A stretch of DNA of 64,000 nucleotides from Sinonovacula constricta (GCA_007844125.1 CM017564.1:24484263-24548262); one strand, 5' to 3'; shown: positions 1-11,905, counted from the stretch's first letter. Notes: generated by a model not told the origin, from the sequence alone. Made by a program: numbers and translations.

Positions 1-469
1 AACCTAACGATATTCGGAACCCGACTGAGAAATCTTCTGCGAACATCAAAGACCCAATAACGATGACTGGTAAACTTGCATACTGAAGAGATGTCAGTTT
101 GTGCCCCATGATTATCCTTTGAGCTAGAGCTCCAGTAATTGGCTCCATTAGTTTGATAGCAAACGTTGACGACGCATATGTTGTGGCCATACTGAAATTA
201 GTCGCTAGCGTTGCCAACACGTGTGTCATCTGCATCATTAGAACGCTTCGGTTGCTTTCCTTGTCCTTGTTAAGAGCGTTGGTAAGAAATGCACAGAAAA
301 GCATCTGGACGATTGTGATGGCAAGACTACTGGTGAAGGCGACAAGGAGGTCACTGCCATCAGAGGTGTTCTGGAGAAACCGCTTAGCCATGAAATGGCA
401 CAGGAATGAGGCTACTGTCCATGCCAAGACCACCAGGACGAACCAGTAAAGTCGTTGATGCTTCGACAT
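1..469 (-). CDS. Partial exon of an SLC35/TPT-like (drug/metabolite transporter fold) membrane protein
   Basis: The minus strand is open for 156 codons from an ATG at 469-467 to the window edge. The product starts MSKHQRLYWFVLVVLAWTVA, with a first membrane helix at about residues 7-25 and a second at about 43-65. Later comes a Met/Thr/Ala-rich helix with SSTFAIKLMEPITGALAQR, then a basic loop and another helix (SLPVIVIGSLMFA). Paired helices with a central 'K-x-M/L-E-P' segment resemble the nucleotide-sugar/triose-phosphate translocator branch of the DMT superfamily, which exchanges sugar phosphates or nucleotide sugars across organelle membranes. About half of a usual 300-350 residue protein is present; the rest lies to the left. 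The ATG directly follows a good splice acceptor, so it may be the start codon at an exon border or an internal Met. No stops or frameshifts. Substrate cannot be assigned. Confidence 0.78.
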   Translation of the reverse strand, partial: MSKHQRLYWFVLVVLAWTVASFLCHFMAKRFLQNTSDGSDLLVAFTSSLAITIVQMLFCAFLTNALNKDKESNRSVLMMQMTHVLATLATNFSMATTYASSTFAIKLMEPITGALAQRIIMGHKLTSLQYASLPVIVIGSLMFAEDFSVGFRISLG

Positions 470-492
470 CTGGAAATAGATCGAAATAAAGT
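470..492 (-). other. Predicted splice acceptor of the transporter exon
   Basis: Read on the minus strand, a pyrimidine-rich stretch ends in tttccag immediately before the ATG of the transporter exon. This fits a 3' splice site, so an upstream intron would run rightwards from here. No matching donor was identified. Confidence 0.5.
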
Positions 493-629
493 TTAATAAA
501 AAATGGGATATCTTCAGTATTTTTCTCTATAAGGAAATATGTCAGGGCTGCTAGTATAATCAAGACGACAGACTTACGATTTGATTAGTATTATTCTAGA
601 ACTAAAGACACACTAGTTTCTAGCTATGT

Positions 630-890
630 TTTTATTGGTTATATCGTCCCACCAGCAGCATTTCGGTTATCTGGAGACGGTGTTCACTGAAGTAGATATA
701 GTGCTGCCTTCATTGTGTATAGCATGGCGTAAACACCTGTCTTGATACCACACCCAGTTATGTTATATTGACAGCGTGCCAACCAGTCGTAAGGGAGCTA
801 TAGCAGTACCCCTTTAACAACGTTTGTATGTCGCGGCCCGGGATCGAGCCCGGGGCCCCCGTAACTGAACCGACGCTCTACCGATTTCTA
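630..890 (-). repeat. tRNA-derived SINE, family S3, copy 1
   Basis: The plus strand begins with tatcgtcccaccagcagca and contains 'ggttatctggagacggtgtt'. It ends in a reversed tRNA-like half with a box-B-like gggatcgagcccgg and an inverted box-A-like 'ctctacc'. The same layout recurs at 49,170-49,485 and, degraded, at 27,150-27,260. The tRNA-like head lies at the right, so the element is on the minus strand. This copy has decayed box A. Confidence 0.75.
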
Positions 891-1515
891 TCTATGGTCT
901 GAATACTACTTCGTGTACCATATAATGTCATGAAAGAGCTAGGATGAAAGACATCCATGGCGCCGTAGAGAGCATGCGATATTAGAAAGAAGTTGGCAAT
1001 CATGGGAATTACTACTACTCTCTACACTGTTGTTTCATCTCATAAACATTCAACAGTAACGAACCTTAACTCTGATGCGAAGTAGAGTATTTGCTACTTT
1101 CCTTTGTTTTCCTTGTTCTCTGCTATTTACAAGCTGCATTGCTAACATCGGTATTCTAATTTTCTTTTGTTCAAAAATAGTTTGCCAAACAGCTCCGAAT
1201 TCCTATAAATGCCACCTACTCTTTTGTAATTGCAAGCTACATATGACTGTTGCAAGCTGCAATGTTAAAAACGGAATACTCAGATCTTTTCTCTGAAAAC
1301 GGTCTCACATAGCAGCTGCGATTTCCTGTTTTTGCCAGCTACATTATCATCCCATAAGAAATGCATTCCGTCTCTCCTGAGCGGTGCCGGTCAAGCGGCT
1401 GACGATTAAAGAGAGGTGGGCAACCTTATGCGTAGATACTTTGCACAAATAAAACCACACTATCAGCACCAACATTTATGTAAATAACTATGTCACTTTC
1501 GACATTAAGCGTATG
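891..1515. other. Intergenic, nothing recognised
   Basis: AT-rich unique-looking DNA. The 73-codon open frame at 1,075-1,296 shows no family motif. Confidence 0.5.
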
Positions 1516-2038
1516 TAGATAGTTTCCACATCAGTGAAGATCCCTTATCTTGGCAGCCATCTTTGATGGCAACTTCAAGCGATTTTCAGATAAACAGTAT
1601 AGAAGCGTACATTTTATTTTCGTTTAATTTCTTCAATTGTGGTCCAAAAACTATACAGCTTTGGAAAGCTCTTGAAATTCATATTTTTAGTATACAATAT
1701 TTTTAAAATTGATAAATGCACAAAAAATTAATACACAGAATTAAATAAAATTATTGGCTTATCCTTAATCAAAATGAACAGTATATTCTTTGGGTTGTAT
1801 TTTTTAACCCTTTAAACTATCAAAATATAATAATATATTATTGATAATTAAAATACTTCATAAAAGCTGTTATTTTTTTTTTATAAAATTCAGTAAAATA
1901 GACTGAAAAATAAAAACACAGTGGAAAATTTAATACAGCACATATTTCAAGAGTTCGCCCTGAATTAGCTTCTACCTTCAAAGATGGCTGCCTTTAACTG
2001 CCTTATCAGTGCCTATGACATCACATTGAAACTATCTA
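1516..2038 (+). mobile_element. MITE family M1, copy 1 (full length)
   Basis: About 523 bp bounded by short inverted ends tagatagtttc / gaaactatcta. A second subterminal inverted pair is gcagccatctttgatgg near the left and 'aagatggctgcc' near the right. The interior is AT-rich and non-coding. Other copies lie at 11,906-12,431 and 28,346-28,840 (opposite orientation) and 15,112-15,446 (same orientation, truncated). Size, ends and dispersal fit a non-autonomous DNA element. No clear target duplication was found. Confidence 0.75.
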
Positions 2039-2792
2039 TTGTTTATGACTGACGTAAAGACCTTTCAGAAAAGTGAGTTACGTCTCTTTAATAATTGTCG
2101 AACATTCGGAATGCTTCGACTTTGGGTAATAAAATGCAAGATGGCGGACAAACCAGACGAAAATTCTAAGTTTCTCAGTGATTCAATGATAGATCAGCTT
2201 TTGGTAGTCAAGTTGAAAGACTTTTTGCGTTTTCACAACTAACAAGTGACAGAGAAGAAGGTGGAACTTGTTCTGCGAGCTTAAAGGTGTGGGAAAACCT
2301 TCAAAATCAAACTATTATGTGCATCATGAACGGAGTAATGGCGCATATTGAACTGATGATTTTGTTTTCGTTGCCACCGTTTAGTGATGGTGACATGTAG
2401 CCTACAATTACTGTGTGTATGAGCCACAAAGAAGGGCTAAGTCATATTACGACGATAAACGTGTCGGATGACAGATGTTTCGCTACCCAGATATTTCGCA
2501 ACTGATGTATGGCCACCTAGATCCAGAATGTAATTAAATAAAACTGTCTTTGTTGTCAGTTTACAACCATGGCCGTTTTGAACTATTAAATACAAAAAGT
2601 ATTTGCTGTCATTGTTCAACCTTATTGATATTTAGTATATAAGTTTATTAAGCGATCAGAATGTACATGTTATATGTTTAAAGTTATTATAAGAATAACA
2701 TGGTGAACGAGTAAAAGGGAAACATTTGAATATAGTTTCATGCTAAAATTTTATTTCTACATACAATTAAGTGCATGTACACAATCACACAA

Positions 2793-2793
<1 letters not shown>
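2039..2793. other. Intergenic with a short shared block
   Basis: Nothing coding recognised. The block at about 2,065-2,130 (core ctttaataattgtcgaa) recurs at 24,255-24,325 with many substitutions, so an old dispersed repeat is present. Confidence 0.45.

Positions 2794-2865
<72 letters not shown>
2794..2865. repeat. (CA)n microsatellite
   Basis: A 72-bp uninterrupted dinucleotide run, preceded by two imperfect acaatcac units. Confidence 0.97.
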
Positions 2866-2867
<2 letters not shown>

Positions 2868-3882
2868 CTGACTGTTGTTTATTGACGTACACCTTTAAAG
2901 TATTTTTATTTGGTGATCACTTATGTTAAACATGTTAACAGGTGTGAAATCAATTGCTTATCTGCCTGTATGTTTATGGTTTCGCCAAATGATTTTAACG
3001 TCAGTTATCAATTAAATCTGTAAAGGTTAATTGTTTTCTGGCCTAAGTTTGCAATATTTTTTTAAGGTAATTTCATTAATTTCAAAACCATTTGATAAAA
3101 ACAAACACATTATTCACTGCTTACTACGGCGAGTTTTTGGTAACTACGGTAGCGTACGTATACCTACCAACTAAGCAACTACTATTAACATTAACCGCAG
3201 ATATATTATCAAATTATTTGACTAACCAAGGTCACAAAGCATACAATATTCCAAATAAAATGATTGTATGTAAAATATTGCGGTACAATTCATATTAGTT
3301 GTTGTGAAGAAAACATGACAACTGGTACAGATGGCCTATATGAACACATGCGCAGTTTGGAGATATACTAGATTGCTGAGCTCCAAACGGTAAAATAATT
3401 AATAACCGACAAGACAATTTTCATTTTAACACTAGAAGACAACACAATGCTTTGTAGGACAGCATTTTATTCCGTGGTAAAGGTACTATTTTATTCTTGT
3501 GACTATGTTGCTTTCAACGAAAATATAGAATATCTAGTAATTGAATGGCGGTAAAACGACGTTGTATTGACGTCGTTTCCGTATTTTCTAATATGGCAGC
3601 GCATAGGAATGTTTGCAAAAATGTAAAGGAAGCAATTGTTTGTGTTAATCTCTCAAAAAACAATTAGCCGAAGATTTGACTATGGGCGTTTTTTTAGAAA
3701 AAAATATAATTAATTTTGTTCCCTCTGCAACAATTTACAACATTCTATAAATTGGTGGTGTGAGACCAAGCGGAAGTTGTACTTCGTCCCGGAAGTAGCG
3801 ACGCTGCAAAAAAAAACACAAAAAAAACAGTGTTTGTGGATTGCTTTCTTGCGAAATATGTTGCATATAGGATGATTTTAAG
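2866..3882. other. Intergenic, nothing recognised
   Basis: AT-rich. A short palindrome-like segment (acgacgttgtattgacgtcgt) lies near 3,556. No gene or repeat family identified. Confidence 0.45.
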
Positions 3883-4877
3883 CAGTGTACGAAATTCGGA
3901 TTTGAATCTACTAGCCCATTCGGGCTACCAGATAAGAAATTTTACTAGCCCGACACAAATTTCACTAGCCCAAACTAAGACATCATGAAATATCATATAT
4001 TGCATGATTCTTTGCACATTTAAAAGAACCAAAAAAAACACATGTTTGTCATGTTTTCAAACAATTTATTCGCGGCTTGACAGAATCAAGTCTTATGTGT
4101 TCACACCCTTTTACAAAGGATGAATCACTGTCGGGATTCATGTCTGTACACCATTTACAGACCATTTTACCATTTTGGTAAAATAGCCATGGCCTACTTT
4201 TCTGCCACGAAGACTGAAATTCCCGTTCACGCTTTGCCTCATACAGCTTTTTGCTGTCTTGCTTTGATCCTTGGCTGTCTACCTTACGCTTTGAACCCGG
4301 TTTCGCACCGTCAAAATATTTAAAAAAATTCGCCATTTTTGTTTGTTTGTTAGTTGTTGGGCATGCTCGATTGAAAGTCTTTAATGGAAAACCCGGTTTT
4401 CTTTCAATTCAAATCAGTGTTTCAGTTTAAATTCGTCTTCAACATGTAATTTTGCATGGATGAAAGTTTCCGTCTATTACACGAGTGTGTCCTGACAAGT
4501 ACCTATTACTTTAAAAAAAAAATGGTATTTAAAACAATACGATTCTTCCTCGACTCTGACTACACAATCGATCAGGTTCATACTGTTTAATAAGCGTTCC
4601 TCAATCTAGACTCAATCTGGACGCTTATTGAATTATGCACGCACCGTTCATAATTTAATAAGCGTCCATGCATGATGCAATCTTGAACAATAAGCGTCTA
4701 TTGATGAGAAATCGTATGCAAAACCCGATGTTTTATGCGGTTTTTGGCATGAATTTATGAATAACATCAGAAAAAAAAAACGGTAGCCCGGTCGGGCTAG
4801 TATCTGTGGAAAATCGGTAGCCCTTGCTGAAATTCGGTAGCCTCAGGCTATCGGGCTACCGCGAATTTCGAACACTG
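3883..4877 (-). mobile_element. hAT-like DNA element carrying a TTF-type zinc-finger fragment
   Basis: A 995-bp element with ends cagtgtacgaaattcg (left) and, read inward from the right, cagtgttcgaaattcg. It is flanked by a 6-bp direct repeat tttaag at 3,877-3,882 and 4,878-4,883. Both subterminal regions hold several copies of ctagccc/gggcta, as expected of hAT transposase-binding repeats. The CAGTG...CACTG ends suggest hAT. The 8-bp duplication usual for hAT is not seen; only 6 bp match, so superfamily assignment is inference. The interior encodes a zinc-finger fragment on the minus strand. Confidence 0.75.
4049..4336 (-). pseudogene. TTF-type zinc-finger fragment (hAT/KIAA1586-like N-terminus)
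   Basis: A 95-residue open frame starting MANFFKYFDGAKPGSKRK. It has a lysine-rich N-terminus, then a Phe-Gln-Ser-Ser-Trp stretch followed by 'RPWLFY', and a CKWC pair with a later GCEHIRLDS. These match the order found in TTF-type zinc fingers at the N-termini of hAT transposases and KIAA1586-like proteins, which bind DNA. The rest of such a protein (RNase-H-like core, C-terminal hAT dimerisation domain) is absent, so this is a fragment inside the surrounding element rather than a working gene. No start context or splice site supports expression. Confidence 0.65.
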
Positions 4878-5084
4878 TTTAAGGTAGTAATTGTTTGTTA
4901 ATTATGCATTTCATTCAGGTCATGTATTCTCACCAATTGCATTTGTGGGTTTATTTGCTGTCGTTTATTTATGTCGTGTATTTATGTCGTTAGTATAACA
5001 AAAGTTTGTAGACAAAACCTACAATGTCATTTTCGTAAGGTTTTCATCTATCTAGAAGAAATACACTACTGAGATTAGTTTTGG

Positions 5085-5360
5085 GATGGGATTTGCCGGC
5101 ATATTTGCTGATACTGTGCAGCGACATTTTTATCATTATAGCACAGGGGCACTTATGAGGTGCCCAGGGACTGAATCCGGCCAGCCCATTATTGAGACCG
5201 ACGAGTCAGGCGTAATGCTGTCACCTTAGCCCCGAGCGTTAGGAGGGGAGCTACTACTACCAACTTTATAGTCTTTGGTTTGACCCAGCCTGGGTTTGAA
5301 CCCTCGACCTCCCAATCCAAAAGCTGACTATCTACCAATTGAGCTAATGTGGTTATTTTT
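5085..5360 (-). repeat. tRNA-derived SINE, family S1, copy A
   Basis: The plus strand runs from gatgggatttgccggcat through gcacaggggcacttatgagg to a reversed tRNA-like head (tgggtttgaaccc ... ctaccaattgagcta). Read on the minus strand the head has box-A-like tagctcaattggtaga and box-B-like gggttcaaaccca. Copies B (50,393-50,668) and C (57,283-57,530) share the body. It is not a functional tRNA gene because it lacks acceptor-stem pairing and is fused to a SINE body. Confidence 0.88.
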
Positions 5361-6024
5361 GCATTGTTTTATGGAATGTATTTATTTGAGATGTTCGACT
5401 GTGGGCAACCTGATGCCGCCACTGGGAGGGGTCATTTGGGAGTTGATGCCAGGAACAGAGTCTGTTAAGAATTGTAAAGGATGGGTGCAGGTGTGAGTAT
5501 GTTTGAGTCTCCCGGGCTGTGCTAGAGAACACTACCAACTTCCATCCACCCCTACTTGCAAACTGGATGGGGAGGTGAATGGCTGAGCTGAGTAGCCTGG
5601 CATAATTCGCTAAAAGTGCTTCATTAAACACAGAGAGATTTTGAAAGAGGACATGTATATTACATGGATATGGGGTAAACTTGCCCCCACCCCCAAAAAT
5701 ATATACATATGCAAAATCTATGATAAGAGGTACTGATCAAAACCCATGGTCCGGAACTGATCCAGAAGGCAGTGCTAGATCCTATCTGAATGCAAAGATA
5801 TGGGATGAATTAGTCCCTATTAATTAAATTATCGTATGCATGTATTAGTATATTTAAAAGGAGTCTGCAGAGTCGAGTCTTTCCAAATGTCACCAAGCCC
5901 AAGTCTCTCAGGCCACAGAACGGGGCTGAGCCGGACAGGCCGCGCTAGGTTCCATATTGATTACTTCACCCAGGAGACCCCTAAATTTAATGTGACTATT
6001 TGATATATTAGAAAGATATAAAGG
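5361..6024. other. Intergenic, nothing recognised
   Basis: Unique-looking sequence. Open frames here are short and share no motif with known families. Confidence 0.4.
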
Positions 6025-6560
6025 TAAGAAGTGGTCGAAATTGGGGCTAGCCCGACAGCAAAAAACTAGATTTTCTCCCGGGCAAGTAAAAATGCCCATT
6101 TTACTAGCCGATGGGCTTCTAAGATCTGATAGTAAAAAAATCATTGTACTTTCATTTTTAATTTGTAAACTTTGGAGCTGCTTATTTCAATCGGCAAGCT
6201 GTCACTTGTATCATAAACATGTTATACATAAAACTGATAATATGTTTACTGTGCAGGAACCACACTTTATTCTGGTGCCCGCATGGTACATGTTCTATAC
6301 TAAATTAAAATCAGCTGGGCCACAGAACAAAATGGCAGAGAAAAAAAATCTGAAACATGTTTCTGGTGCAAAAGCCAGGCAAAAAACCCATGAAGTTTCC
6401 AGGCGATTGATATTTAAATGGTGTTTTTTTCTGTATATAGTTATCAAAGTTTTTTGAGGCTTATTTGTAAAATTAAAACAGAATTTAATTCAGGCTAATG
6501 AATTTTCTTTCGGGCTAGTAAATATTGCTTAGTTACTAGCCTGACTTGATTGTAAATATT
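6025..6560. mobile_element. Diverged relative of the hAT-like element at 3,883-4,877
   Basis: The left side, gtggtcgaaattggggctagccc, resembles the 3,883 terminus, and ctagccc/gggctagt motifs recur near both borders (6,046-6,110 and 6,510-6,545). A short lysine-rich frame beginning MAEKKNLKH lies inside (6,331 on). Ends are degraded and no target duplication is visible, so borders are approximate. Confidence 0.45.
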
Positions 6561-7054
6561 AAATATGTTAATTTACCTTAAGATATGCTAGTATACGAAA
6601 AAGGAAATTGCTGTTGACTGGTAAAGTAGGCATTGGTCCATGCAGGTGCAGTTCCGATGTGAATTATCAGTTCGATTCTGATGTGGACCTGTCTAACTGA
6701 ACGCCTGTTGACTACAGTTATTTCATTTATTTATTATATTTCTTCTCTCTAAGGTGCCCATCCATTAATTAGATGTTACAATTAGTAGATGCTACTGAGC
6801 ATGTCACATTTTCTTATATAGTCACTAAAATGCTCAAAAGACAGGTTTTTCTAACTTTTTATGGAGAAATAGTAAATTTTTTAGATTTAGTGGAAGACTT
6901 ATATTCTTAAAACTACTTCCAAGGTAATTCTTTATTCCCAGTAAACACTGCCATGCTGCAGAAAATGTGACTTGCTGTATTAACCGGTGTGAAGGATTTT
7001 ATTCACTGGGTTATTTTGTCTCGCTTGGACTCTGTCCCAGATCCTGACTTGCTG
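6561..7054. other. Intergenic, nothing recognised
   Basis: AT-rich sequence without recognisable coding or repeat structure. Confidence 0.4.
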
Positions 7055-7310
7055 CTACTCCCTCCTGAGTTTCAAGGGTGACATTCCAGCTTCCTGCTCT
7101 AATATAAGGCCCGAGACATGGGTTCCCAAGGCTATACTGAGGACCTGATTCTGTTTTGTTTTTGAAATACATTGCAGCAACCATTTATGATTATTATAGA
7201 AACGTTCAGCTTTTTTTGTGGAGGAAGACCTAAAGCCAGCTGGAAGACACATTAGGTACTTCGCCCTGAACCAGACTCGGAACCATGCAGTGAGAGGATA
7301 AACAGTCAGA
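7055..7310 (-). repeat. tRNA-derived SINE, family S2, copy 1 (degraded)
   Basis: Shares tttttgaaatacattgcagc, 'gtggaggaagacc' and the 'cagctggaagac' block with the better copy at 30,750-31,000. The tRNA-like head (about 7,265-7,310) is decayed. The orientation is minus. Confidence 0.75.
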
Positions 7311-7319
7311 GGAGTTACA

Positions 7320-9600
7320 AATCCCTGATTCTGTAGGCAATCTAGTTTTTGCAGATGTGTTTTGAGAGATTTTATGGACGTATTAAAGACCTGTACTAAA
7401 GGAGACCACTGTGTTTGTTTGACCCATAATCAGTTTCCTTTAGCATTCTCATCATGTTCCGGTCTGACCGGCATCTTTTAATGTCAGAATTATGACTCTG
7501 AATGTTAGCCTGGTGTCAAGAGCCATCCCAAAAAATCTGAATTCTTAAAAAAAATTTTTTCCATAAATATATGTCCAAGCTAGTTGTAGGTTTATTGCCA
7601 AAAAGTATGCTTACGGACCTATCTTGTAAGATTTTAAAACCACATTTGTTTGACCAATCCCAAATCTCATCTAGACCGCTATGGGCATTTTGTTGAAGCG
7701 TCTATATTTTTTCCAATAAGCCATGATCCAGAATCATCTGCAAACTGGCTCACTACTAGTCTAGTCCCTTTGACACTCTCAGGGGGGTCATTATTCAGGC
7801 GCGAGAATAGTAGCAGGGAGAGGATCAACCCTGGGGGGTGCCTCTCTCCTAGTTTTCTGGCTAACTGGCTTAGAGGGCCCGGCCCTCTCTATTCTAACTT
7901 GTATAGTTCTATTTTCTAAAAAGGCCTTCAGATACATAAAGATATTGCCCGATATCCAATATTCTTTCACTTTATAGAGAACGCATGAATGCCATAAAAG
8001 GTCAAAAGCAGTCCAAATTAGGTCCAGAATGATGGCTACAACAGTATGTTTGCGATTTATAGCTTGTGTGAAATCAAGGCGAGCTGATCTAATGAGCTCC
8101 TGCCTTTCCTGAATCCAGATTGGAAAGGATTTATTATGCCTTTAGATTCCAAAAATGTCCAAAACAAGCCTTCACCATCCCCTCGAGTAATTTACCAATA
8201 TGGGATTTGCGACTAATAGGTCAATATAATTTGGGTCATTTTGTGGTTTATTTTTCTTATAGATGGGGATAATGACAGCTTCTCTCCATGTGCAAGTGTG
8301 TTCTTCCTTTTCTCATATTTTAATGTAGAGTCTAATCTAAATTTGCAAGGGGGAGGCATATTTTTAAAAAGAATATATGAAATTTTAACTTTCCCAGTGG
8401 CGGAATTAAATCTTGTTCCGATAATTTGTTTTAATTCCGAAAGAGAGGAGCTATTATTTAAAACTGACCTATTCTCACCTGGTTCTTGCAGTAACTTATT
8501 GTGTTCTGATTCGAAATTTGGCCTGAAAATTAAGTACATTTTTGTTCTATATTTGAATCACTGGGGATATCTTATAACTGGAGACATCCTTATAGAGGGA
8601 AAAAAAGCATGTCTGCTTTTCCCTGGTGGTAACTGCAGATGTCTGGTTGTTCTGAAGAAAAAGTATGGGGCTAAATGAATTTCTATGAATTCTTCGAATT
8701 TTGCATCTTATGTCCATACCGTTAGTTTTATTTATGTTGAATGAATTGCAAAATTCTTTCCAATTTTCAGTTATTCTCATGTGTAAATCATAGTTGTTTG
8801 GACATAAATTCCTTTTGGGTTTATTTAAAGATTTTTTGAGTCCCTTTGCATCAGAACAAGCTTCATTCCTCCATGGTACATTATGTTTTTACCTACTTTT
8901 ATTTGAAAAAGCTGGAATAGTCTCCTTTGCCATGGACAGCAGTTTATCTGAGAGATGCTGGCAGTGTTCATTTTTATTGCTGGAGTAACCCTCATCAGGC
9001 TGGATCCCCTTACATAATCTGCCAAAAAATTCCCAATCTGCTTGTTTTAAATAAGACTTTTACTCAGATTTAATTTTAGGCTTTTGAGGATTGGAAATTT
9101 GTAAGGATGTAATAATAGGGAAATGGTCAGAACCCAATATGTCTTTTAAAACAACCCAATCTGAAAATGCCGCAAGCTTTGGACTGGTGATGGTTAGTTC
9201 TAAACAGGTCAATATCTGGCCTACACTGGCTGAATTGTCGTCAGTAAGTAGGACTTGGTTAAATTTATCTACCCATTTCCAAATTACCTCCCCTTGACGG
9301 TCTGGTCTGGCAGAACCCCAAGCTGGGTGGTGGGTGGTGAAGTCACCAGTATTCAGTCTTTGTGTTCAAAATCCAGAATTGAGCTTTAATTTTCGGTTAC
9401 TTCCAGGAGACCAGCCCCTCAAGCAAACGTTTGCCAAAGTAAATGGATATCTATCAAACAGAAGGTTGATGATTTGCAACTCAACCTTAAAATCCAGGAA
9501 TATTTTTTATCTGATCAGCTTTTTAATCATAATCCCCCCCGAAAGGGCGACACCAGAAAGTTTGCAATGAGTAACCGGGGCATGTGTTGGCAGGCAACCT
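7320..9600 (-). pseudogene. Decayed APE-type non-LTR retrotransposon (endonuclease + reverse transcriptase)
   Basis: Reading the minus strand from right to left, an endonuclease segment carries GDFTTHHPAWGSARPDRQGE at about 9,285-9,350 and GSDHFPI near 9,113-9,131. A linker with a 'VPWRNEAC' motif follows near 8,870. Reverse-transcriptase pieces then include an 'IIPIYKKNKP' block near 8,260, a 'VVAIILDL' block, 'PQG', and a QFADD catalytic box at about 7,733-7,744. The Gly-Asp-Phe-x-x-His-His-Pro endonuclease motif and domain order fit Jockey/I-type LINEs. Many stops and frameshifts separate the pieces, so it is an old dead copy. The 3' end abuts a SINE at 7,055-7,310. Clade is inference. Confidence 0.82.
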
Positions 9601-10467
9601 GATTGTTTTGAAGAGGTTGAGGAGGATTTACCCTCACCATGGAGCACCAGATATTGCCAAATTTGTTGTTTCAGGAATTTATCATAATTTCGTTTTAAGC
9701 TATATTTTTTAAATTAGTTTACTTAATTCCATTCAAGCTTTTATTTTGTTAGTTTTTATTTCTACTTCTACCATTTTTGTGTTGTTACGTTAAACTCTTT
9801 AGTAGGTGACGTTTGTGTTCCATTTCCCATGGTGGTAGCAGGTGTTTAGCAGTGCAAACAGCGTTTTCTTTAGTATGAATTAAATCAAGTCGGGTATTTC
9901 TTGCCAAATTGGGGGTTGTTAGTGAGCGCAGGCTCTTTTCACTCTTTTGTTCCTTATTAGACTTGTCTGTGTCTGAGTCAGAGTTTATATCAGTGTGTGA
10001 TGAGGGACTGGACTTGGACATCGGGCTGCTGCCTGATAGAGCGCCGAATACACCAATATAATATATGAAAAAAATATGTAAACTAAGTGAAATCCCAAAT
10101 TCTAAAATGAAATATCATTTTAAAATATCTTGTTATTAAGACAATCCTAACCCCAACACCCAGTAAACAAAACCATTTGGCATATAACTAAAATGAGGTA
10201 GAAATCAGCAATTGTGTTCCATTAAGTAGAAAGCCAAAGTTGTAACAAGTGGGTGGAGAAATGGGTTTTATATATAGATAGCATGTAAAGCTTGTTAGTA
10301 ATATATCTCTTCAAACACTTCAAATTATCAGTGCAGAAAGGTCAAGGGCTCTGAGGGGTACATGAATGGCAAGGCAGAAGCCTGACGAGGCCTTTATTTA
10401 TAGCAGATAACAACGGAGAAAGTAGTCATTGACATTCAGTGTGGAGGCAGGAAGCAGAATGTAAGAG
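9601..10467. other. Intergenic, nothing recognised
   Basis: AT-rich. It may include decayed 5' sequence of the LINE to its left. The 78-codon frame at 9,785-10,021 (Ser/Asp-rich) has no recognisable domain. Confidence 0.4.
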
Positions 10468-10720
10468 ATGGTGGTGGAGATTATGGCGCTAAAGGATTAT
10501 GTTGGTGGCGGTGGTGGATTTGTGGTAGTGGCGGCGTCGATGGTGGTTGGAGATGTGCGAACATTGCAAGCTCCAGACCGGGACTCGAGCCCACACGCTG
10601 ATAGAACTAGCAGCCAGAGGAGTAAAAAGTCAACATTACCTCTCTGCCACCCCGCTGGTGATTGTGGCGTTGTTGTTGGTGTTAACTGCTGCGCCAAGGT
10701 TTATGATAATGACAAGGATG
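10468..10720 (-). repeat. Cryptic (GGT)n repeat interrupted by a SINE S2 head fragment
   Basis: Positions 10,468-10,550 and 10,660-10,685 are rich in ggt/gtt trinucleotides. Between them, about 10,560-10,652 resembles the reversed tRNA-like head of SINE S2 (gggactcgagcccacacg, then 'cctctctgccacc'). The SINE fragment appears to sit within the simple repeat. Open frames here are composition artefacts. Confidence 0.55.
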
Positions 10721-11089
10721 AGGAGCACGAGGATGTGGATTCAGATACAACTTGTGACAAACATTACTTTTACAAGTATGCGCTCCGCTATCTGATTGGC
10801 TCAAAACAGCTGGTATGGAACAGTTAATTGGACGAGGGAGGGCACGCATAATCTAAGATGGGAAAAATAAGTAGTAGTCTACACACGGCATCAGTTAGCT
10901 GCCACTTACTGTTAGCCACGCCTTCTGTATGCAGGCGCAATATTCATCGAAAAGAACCAACACTAAACGTTGGTTTCTAAAATTCATATACATAAGAGTG
11001 AAAACTATTTACTAATTTTTTTCTTATCCCAGAAAGTAAACACACCATACTTTCGACGGATTGTTGAACGTTAAAACCATTATCTACAA

Positions 11090-11390
11090 CTTATCTGTGG
11101 ATATAGAGGAATACGGATATGAAAGTTAAAATCATTATCTTCAAATAAATTTGCATTATTCTTGTTTACTTTGATGCAATATTATTTTTTTTAATTAATA
11201 AAACTTCCTTTCATGAAGGCGTTGATGCCTTTACATAAATTTGCATATAAATATTGCCGCTCCAGAGTATCTGTAGACATAGAGGAGTGCGGATATGAAC
11301 GTTAAAACATATATTTATAATATTCTTGTTCACTTTGATGCAATGTTATTATTTTCAATTAATAAAATAGTAAATGTATTGCTAAAGATT
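11090..11390. repeat. Diverged tandem duplication, period about 177 bp
   Basis: Two blocks share 'atagaggaatacggatatgaa', 'gttaaaa', tttgatgcaatattatt and ttaattaataaaa in the same order (about 11,095-11,215 and 11,270-11,375). Confidence 0.7.
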
Positions 11391-11811
11391 ACAACCCGGG
11401 AATCCTAAGTTGAACTGCATTGCTTTCAATTTACCCTTTTACCGTCAATAACTTGCATTTCTTTTTTGAAATACACGATGGCCGGAGAGGTCGTTGAGAC
11501 TACATGAAAACAGTGACTTTAAGTCGTAATTGGACAGTCAGTGTTGGAAATCATGTCTTTTCATCTCTCCAGTTGTGGCCTATATAAGTGAGACAACTTG
11601 AGCAGTCTCCATGCCCTTCCCGCGAGATTGCGCAGTAGGTATAACGTCAGGATTTTTCGCAATTTTATTATAAAATGTGTGAATTGGTGATAATTGCTCG
11701 GCTTTTATAATACATTATTTGAAGCTAATTATCTTGTGTGTTGGATTATTTAAATTAACAACAATAAAACTAAAGTGCGCAAGGTGTACCAGTACCAGTA
11801 CCTAGTCTGCA

Positions 11812-11882
11812 GCCGTTGCGTCAAAACACGGTCAAAATGACTTTAACGTAGTGACGTCACACGCTATGTATAGAATGAGTCT
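11812..11882 (+). repeat. Short dispersed block with TGACGTCA core, copy 1
   Basis: The sequence cagccgttgcgtcaaaacac ... gtagtgacgtcac ... gctatgtatagaatg is nearly identical over about 70 bp to 23,953-24,020. TGACGTCA matches a CREB/ATF site, but it is part of the repeated block, so regulatory use is only a possibility. Confidence 0.7.
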
Positions 11883-11905
11883 ACAGCTGCTTATCGGCCT
11901 ATTTA

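Noticed and set aside
153..449. 98-codon plus-strand frame
   Set aside because: Antisense shadow of the transporter exon, which has clear membrane helices on the other strand.
10468..10827. 119-codon frame with Gly/Val repeats
   Set aside because: Built from a GGT simple repeat plus a SINE head fragment; no domain.
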